This document shows positions 30,201-33,229 of a stretch of 33,229 nucleotides of DNA, piece after piece. The notes under the pieces are model-generated. The model was not told where the DNA came from. It saw only the letters and a program-made list of their open reading frames with translations, and searched no databases. Numbering within the stretch: the first letter of the stretch is position 1; the number at the start of each line of letters is the position of its first letter. The position numbers and the translations under genes were made by a program. The DNA comes from Candidatus Azobacteroides sp. (lineage in GTDB: Bacteria; Bacteroidota; Bacteroidia; Bacteroidales; Azobacteroidaceae), in contig WRFZ01000165.1 of assembly GCA_009778655.1 (NCBI GenBank), positions 1 through 33,229 of the forward strand, in the 5' to 3' direction.

Positions 30201-32483
30201 CTTTTTTTGGACGAAGGTTTGGGAAGTATCAAGATAAGCTCTCTCTATTTTTATCAAATACATAGCAAAATATTGATCATCAATATATATGCTTATTGTA
30301 TTATCAATTTTATTAAATGATACAGTGCCGAAAACAAGCGTACTTTCAGCGCCGCCGTTTGTTAAATCTGCAGTTATTATTTGTGCATCTTCATAATTGA
30401 ATATTGCTATACTATGCATTTGTAATATTGCCGATTCCGAATGGCTTGATATAACTTCCCATCTGTCACCTGTCTTGGGAGCTGTTGTTATCAAGCTGTT
30501 TCCTATTTGATTATTTCCATGACTTAATAAAAATAAACCGTCAAAAAAAACATCGTTTTTTTGAAGTTCGATAACGGGCGATATAAGCTGCCCGTTCATC
30601 ACTACTCCGGCGAAGTCATCATCCGCTCCTTTGCCTATCTTTTCGTCAAGCAAAGCATCTGTTTGTTGCTTATCGTAGTAGCCTGAAAGATCAATATCAT
30701 CAAGCTCGTTCAATTTTTCCCGCAGACCGGTGATTGATTCAATCGGATGACAATTTTCTTTGTTGCGTCCGGGAAGTAAATTATGACTCAATTCCTTCCA
30801 TTCTTTGTTTTGTCTGAAAAGTACCGGGTTATCCAAATACCTGATTCCGGAAGTTCCGGAAAAATACAGCTTTCCGTTCGAAGCAAATCCGGTACGAGTG
30901 AATGTTCCTGAGGTTATGTTTGTCGGTTTTATCAGTCCGTCGTCATCCAAATACCAAATACCCGAATAGGATGTAAAATATAATATACCGTCTTGACCGA
31001 CTTCCATTGAGGAACATGAACCGTTTGTTATATTCGTAGGTTTAAGTTCTCCGTCTTCAAGATACATTATCCCGTTGACTTCGGTACCGATATAAAATTT
31101 TCCGTTAAATACTTTCGCAGTGTTAATACCGGATGGATAATGTGCCGCTTGTTTAATACTTCCGTCATCATCCAAATACCAAAGACCTCCTCCGTTTCCG
31201 CAAAAATACAGCTTACCGCCGGGTCCGATTGCCGAGTTTAAGAATAATCCGTCCGCCTTAACGGTAACTATCTGACCGTCTTCATTAAGTCTTTTAATAC
31301 CGAAATAAATATCCGTACCTTGGTAATAATACGAGACTCCGTAAAAATATAATTTCCCGTCCTGTCCCATCATCGCACCATTGCCGTTTCCGCTTCCGAC
31401 TCCCGCATTGGTTGGTTTTACGAGTCCGTCGTTATCAAGATAATAAATACCGATATTTGCACTTCCGATAAAATGCAGCTTTCCGTTTTGCCCCATAGCG
31501 GCAGAAGGAAAACTGCCGGATGTCCGGTTTGTTTGTTTTATCAATCCATCATTGTCCAAGTACCAAACACCGGAATTAGCTCCGAAATAAAGTTTTCCGT
31601 TTTGAGCAATTGCACCCGCTCTGAATGTTCCGCTCGTTATGTTTGTCGGTTTTATCAATCCGTCGTTGTCAAGAAAATAAACACCCGTTCCTAAAAAATA
31701 TGTTTTTCCGTCTTGTCCGATTACAATACGGTAAGCTCCACTTTCTATATTCGTCGGTTTGATTCCTGCGAGAGGCGCTTCTTCCACCGCATCGGTAATG
31801 GCCGAAACGGGATGACAATCCGTTGTGTCTCTGTTTAACAAATCATTGTGATTTGTATCCGAATCGAGCTTTTCGGCCAGCAGTTCGTCAATTTCCGTCT
31901 TATTGTAGTAACCCGACAAATCGGTTTTTTCGGTCAGCTCCTTGACATCGTCACCCGTCCACCAAAAGTCGGGATCGTCGGGGTTGATTATGTAAATGTC
32001 TTCTCCGATTTTCAAGTCGGAAATTTCGATTCCGTCGGGCCTTGTATATGTACCCGCGAGCCACTCCCGCATCTGTTCTTCCGTGTCAAATACGATCGCC
32101 GTACGAGTACCGGTAATACCGTCTTCGATGCTCTGCAACCTTGCCTTCAGATCGGTTTGATTGTCCAGATTGCCGGTTATGGTTCCCCAGACCGGATTGC
32201 CGGGGTTGGTTCCGCCGGTCCCCCCCGGCGACTTAAAATTTGCGTTAAGTTCGTTGATAGCTTCCACCGCGCCATCCGCGGATGTAAATATTTCACCGTT
32301 GACGGTGAGTTTTGATAAATCGGTTACGAATATTACCCTGTTTATGTCAGGCGATTTTATTAATAATGAATTATCCGATTGTTCAACCGCTCTAAACGAG
32401 GGAGGAAAAGTAAACACTTCACCGCTTTCGATTATTTTAATCGAAACTTTTCCGTCAATGCTATTGATTTGAATTGTTTCCAT
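27273..32483 (-). CDS. Giant tail fibre with two eight-fold repeat arrays
   Basis: A 1736-residue protein. Residues 1-240 form the base and shaft, with the trimerisation-type motif YYNKTEIDELLAEKL. Residues 241-552 hold eight repeats of about 38 residues with the core GQDGKLYFG, a variable stretch, GIWYLDNDGLIKQTN. A collar, LFRQNKEWKELSHNLLPGR and CHPIES, follows with another YYDKQQTDALLDEK. Residues 824-1127 hold a second set of eight, much more alike, followed by the same collar. The C-terminus has two similar beta-rich tip units (PVKKGDVIHLTVSNP; PVKAGDTVSIISAG). The repeats look like blades of beta-propellers and should bind a surface sugar or protein. The gene lies between the DUF6712 connector (11-base gap) and the holin candidate. 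Confidence 0.85.
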   Translation of the reverse strand: METIQINSIDGKVSIKIIESGEVFTFPPSFRAVEQSDNSLLIKSPDINRVIFVTDLSKLTVNGEIFTSADGAVEAINELNANFKSPGGTGGTNPGNPVWGTITGNLDNQTDLKARLQSIEDGITGTRTAIVFDTEEQMREWLAGTYTRPDGIEISDLKIGEDIYIINPDDPDFWWTGDDVKELTEKTDLSGYYNKTEIDELLAEKLDSDTNHNDLLNRDTTDCHPVSAITDAVEEAPLAGIKPTNIESGAYRIVIGQDGKTYFLGTGVYFLDNDGLIKPTNITSGTFRAGAIAQNGKLYFGANSGVWYLDNDGLIKQTNRTSGSFPSAAMGQNGKLHFIGSANIGIYYLDNDGLVKPTNAGVGSGNGNGAMMGQDGKLYFYGVSYYYQGTDIYFGIKRLNEDGQIVTVKADGLFLNSAIGPGGKLYFCGNGGGLWYLDDDGSIKQAAHYPSGINTAKVFNGKFYIGTEVNGIMYLEDGELKPTNITNGSCSSMEVGQDGILYFTSYSGIWYLDDDGLIKPTNITSGTFTRTGFASNGKLYFSGTSGIRYLDNPVLFRQNKEWKELSHNLLPGRNKENCHPIESITGLREKLNELDDIDLSGYYDKQQTDALLDEKIGKGADDDFAGVVMNGQLISPVIELQKNDVFFDGLFLLSHGNNQIGNSLITTAPKTGDRWEVISSHSESAILQMHSIAIFNYEDAQIITADLTNGGAESTLVFGTVSFNKIDNTISIYIDDQYFAMYLIKIERAYLDTSQTFVQKKSWNADELPEGDDMILLGLKDGEFKTKNLSDIIPEETDLSGYYNKQAVDELLEEKVDEPVFERIRQTNITTDNFYCAALGQDNRLYFGSNGNTGVCYLDNDGLIKQTNMTTGNFNCAVLGQDDRLYFGSGSNTGVWYLDDDGLIKQTNKTDGYFYSAALGQDNKLYFGGPGIWYLDNDGLIKQTNMTTGNFPCAKLGQDNKLYFGGIGNFGIYYLDNDGLIKYTNKINGTFNCSSLGQDGKLYFGGSGIWYLDNDGLIKQTNKTDGTFNYASLGQDNKLYFCSLNTGVWRLEDDGTVVQTNKTDGTFRSASLGQDNKLYFGGPGIWYLDNDGLIKQTNKTDGTFRSAVLGQDGKLYFGGSGIWYLDLAVLFRQNKEWNELNHNLIPGRKKNDCHPIESISGLRDELDGKASVDIYSDIDLLETRIENMENLGNFAGSFAAFAQVPTSATAIPGITINDFITVRADETNGGATTRYIASDITAGVITWTYDVTYSTDISGKADDVPSGTTKPKSRTSSGWADTEATDITFTEALARTNIESGETLITLFGKIKKYFTDFPGLLNGKLDKGAEDEIAKVAVNNQLTDPHGLQVKRMIFKSNSGALLTSGAGDGNGMAGLTLDLMLNDPADASKGLKRKFYASVENRSTGLFHTECLDKLSGALNNWVYIDASDNSNTVRIAYYSNIPRKVGQIGIPANTYYLHEIYWIDESQEFIQKKSWDDADTLLPNEDMEVLGLSAGEFKTERLKSAIEACVADNIHAVMTPDYVQQVRFGYYDEDPTPFTYAVQNDGFIKYEFVVDYGYTGQYFLTVNNITVHCGRGMTELSDALVEVGLFPVKKGDVIHLTVSNPGVFQEWYLFFIPTVAIVPPLKMPAPDYSRETELGNIASVPVSSGSPVAYTVQGSGFIIFDVYKASSWTAGGQFYINGALVFTVYIAAAGTLVSAPLPVKAGDTVSIISAGAAQAVSRCRTLFYPVIWI
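29103..30014 (-). repeat. Eight tandem repeats, fibre array B
   Basis: 912 bases coding for exactly 304 residues, eight units averaging 38 residues. Units share long identical DNA (AATCAAGCCGTCGTTGTCGA recurs, as does CCGAAATACAA) and differ mainly at the codons before LGQD (FRSAS, FNYAS, FNCSS, FPCAK, FYSAA, FNCAV, FYCAA) and in the loop after LYFG. Confidence 0.85.
30828..31763 (-). repeat. Eight tandem repeats, fibre array A
   Basis: 936 bases, residues 241-552, eight units of 35-50 residues with the same plan as array B but more diverged. Unit 4 carries a longer loop (YGVSYYYQGTDIYFGIKR). Confidence 0.8.
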
Positions 32484-32494
32484 ATTTATGTTTT

Positions 32495-33037
32495 TTAGTT
32501 TCCTATGATTTTTATTCTTAATCTGTTTTTTGCTTTACCGATTTTGAATTTCGGAATGTTTTTTGAATTTTCCTTCAGGTAATCAATGCAATCGGATCGG
32601 TAACCGTCGGCCACCGACAGGGCGTCTTTTTCGGCCGCCAGTTTGATGTTTAAAGACGGTCGGGAGGAATAATCTTCGTCTTTGTTTACGAATCCGAAAC
32701 GGGTTACGTTGTCGTCGTTGTTTTTTACGAGTTTCGCATATACGTAATATTCCAGCGCCGAGCGCAATCCTTTGAATGTTTTTTTTCCCGTTGTTCCGCA
32801 CCGGGTTTGTTCGTAAATTCCGCCGTCCAAAAGCGTTTCGTAAGCAACGGGGAATTGCGATTTGTCGGATGCGTCAACGTATTCGAGCAGGTCAATGAAC
32901 AGTTCATCGCCGATAACGGGCTTTATGTTCAATTGCTCGGCTTCGTCAATGTATATTTCAATCCTGCCGTCGTCCAAATGGGCGCTGACGGGACGGGTAT
33001 TCTTTTTTATGTTATCGGGGGTTGTTAAGTGTGCCAT
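32495..33037 (-). CDS. Head-tail connector (DUF6712-like)
   Basis: A 180-residue protein starting MAHLTTPDNIKKNTRPVSAH. The order of an N-terminal charged region, YIDEAEQLNIKPVIGDELFI, then GLRSALEYYVYAKLVKNNDD and a C-terminal basic end fits the DUF6712 family of Bacteroidota phages, small helical proteins that sit at the head-tail junction. The ATG lies 26 bases inside the 3' end of the preceding gene. The tail fibre gene follows after 11 bases. Family recall was not checked by a search. Confidence 0.7.
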   Translation of the reverse strand: MAHLTTPDNIKKNTRPVSAHLDDGRIEIYIDEAEQLNIKPVIGDELFIDLLEYVDASDKSQFPVAYETLLDGGIYEQTRCGTTGKKTFKGLRSALEYYVYAKLVKNNDDNVTRFGFVNKDEDYSSRPSLNIKLAAEKDALSVADGYRSDCIDYLKENSKNIPKFKIGKAKNRLRIKIIGN

Positions 33038-33229
33038 CGGAAGAAATGAATTTTAGGGGTTGAACGGTGAAATCCATAGACGGATTGGGTATTTCGTACC
33101 AATGTTTGAAAATTTTGTCGAATGCGCGTTCTATCATCCGTCGTTCTTTGCTCGTGACGGTCGAATAGTATTCGTAGGCGTCGGTAAGTATTTCGGATGA
33201 GAACCCGATGGAGCCGTTGAGAATCCGGT
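33012..33229 (-). CDS. Probable portal protein, C-terminal part (enters from the right edge)
   Basis: The frame is open from the right edge to a TAA at 33014-33012, giving 71 residues: RILNGSIGFSSEILTDAYEY, then TSKERRMIERAFDKIFKHWY and a DFTVQPLKF end. The order 'NGSIG..EIL..AY.YY..VT...R..IE..F..IF' is like the C-terminal helix of phage portal proteins, which form the ring through which DNA enters the head. It overlaps the connector gene by 26 bases. The call rests on a short fragment and on its neighbour. Confidence 0.45.
   Translation of the reverse strand, partial: RILNGSIGFSSEILTDAYEYYSTVTSKERRMIERAFDKIFKHWYEIPNPSMDFTVQPLKFISSDGTLNNPR

Noticed and set aside
29103..31763. Diversity-generating retroelement acting on the fibre repeats.
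   Set aside because: No reverse transcriptase gene or template repeat is present in the window, and differences between repeats are not limited to adenines.
31848..32315. A 155-codon plus-strand open frame.
   Set aside because: It is the complement of the well-supported tail fibre gene; its sequence has no domain and no promoter or leader.
27273..32483. CRISPR-like array, because of the regular repeats.
   Set aside because: The repeats are in frame, about 114 bases long and code for a continuous protein; there are no short spacers or cas genes.
1..33229. The two edge-truncated genes join in frame if the window is closed into a circle, giving about 272 residues.
   Set aside because: A frame match has a one-in-three chance. 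The left part looks like a capsid protein of about 340 residues and the right part like a portal end, so the joined protein would not resemble either family.

Overview
The window is most of a temperate siphovirus-type phage or prophage (Caudoviricetes, HK97-like capsid) of a Bacteroidales host. Several signs point to that host. Promoters read TTTG-N18..20-TAnnTTTG, the Bacteroidota -33/-7 form. Start codons follow A/T-rich leaders rather than Shine-Dalgarno sequences. There is a BACON domain in a tail protein, a DUF5053 protein, an HK97-like major capsid protein of a type I associate with Bacteroides phages, and a tyrosine integrase of the Bacteroidota type.

Layout. 1-1678 (minus): N-terminal part of the major capsid gene and the ClpP-like prohead protease/scaffold gene. 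1679-4557: an accessory island with two hicAB toxin-antitoxin modules (minus) and a lipoprotein gene (plus). 4559-15455 (minus): one packaging and tail operon, running terS, terL, three small head/tail genes, a BACON/PKD adhesin, two tail-tip genes, the tape measure and a small HTH protein. 15662-19473 (minus): the early/replication operon, with a MerR-like HTH protein, small unknown genes, a lambda-O-like initiator and DnaB helicase. 19484-20080: immunity control region with three copies of one operator palindrome. 20081-22808 (plus): S24 repressor, lipoprotein and HNH nuclease, tightly packed. 22831-23069: likely attP. 23068-24360 (plus): integrase. 24413-25041 (minus): DUF5053 operon with its own palindromic operator. 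25394-27253 (minus): holin, endolysin, one-piece spanin, and a small gene broken by an in-frame stop. 27273-33229 (minus): a 1736-residue tail fibre with two eight-fold repeat arrays, a DUF6712 head-tail connector, and the C-terminus of a probable portal protein that enters from outside.

How it works together. In a lysogen the repressor would hold the early promoter (19602-19631), whose spacer contains operator O1, while the repressor transcript also makes the lipoprotein and the HNH protein. On induction the early operon would replicate the genome, perhaps from iterons inside the initiator gene. A consensus promoter at 15478-15509 would then drive packaging and tail genes. The lysis genes are coupled by ATGA overlaps.

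The least ordinary items are the repressor-lipoprotein-HNH operon, the iteron cluster inside the initiator gene, the symmetric attP arms, the paired eight-fold arrays in the fibre, the twin hicAB modules with matching operator layout, and a possible plus-strand small RNA. Functions are assigned from motifs read by eye; no database search was run.
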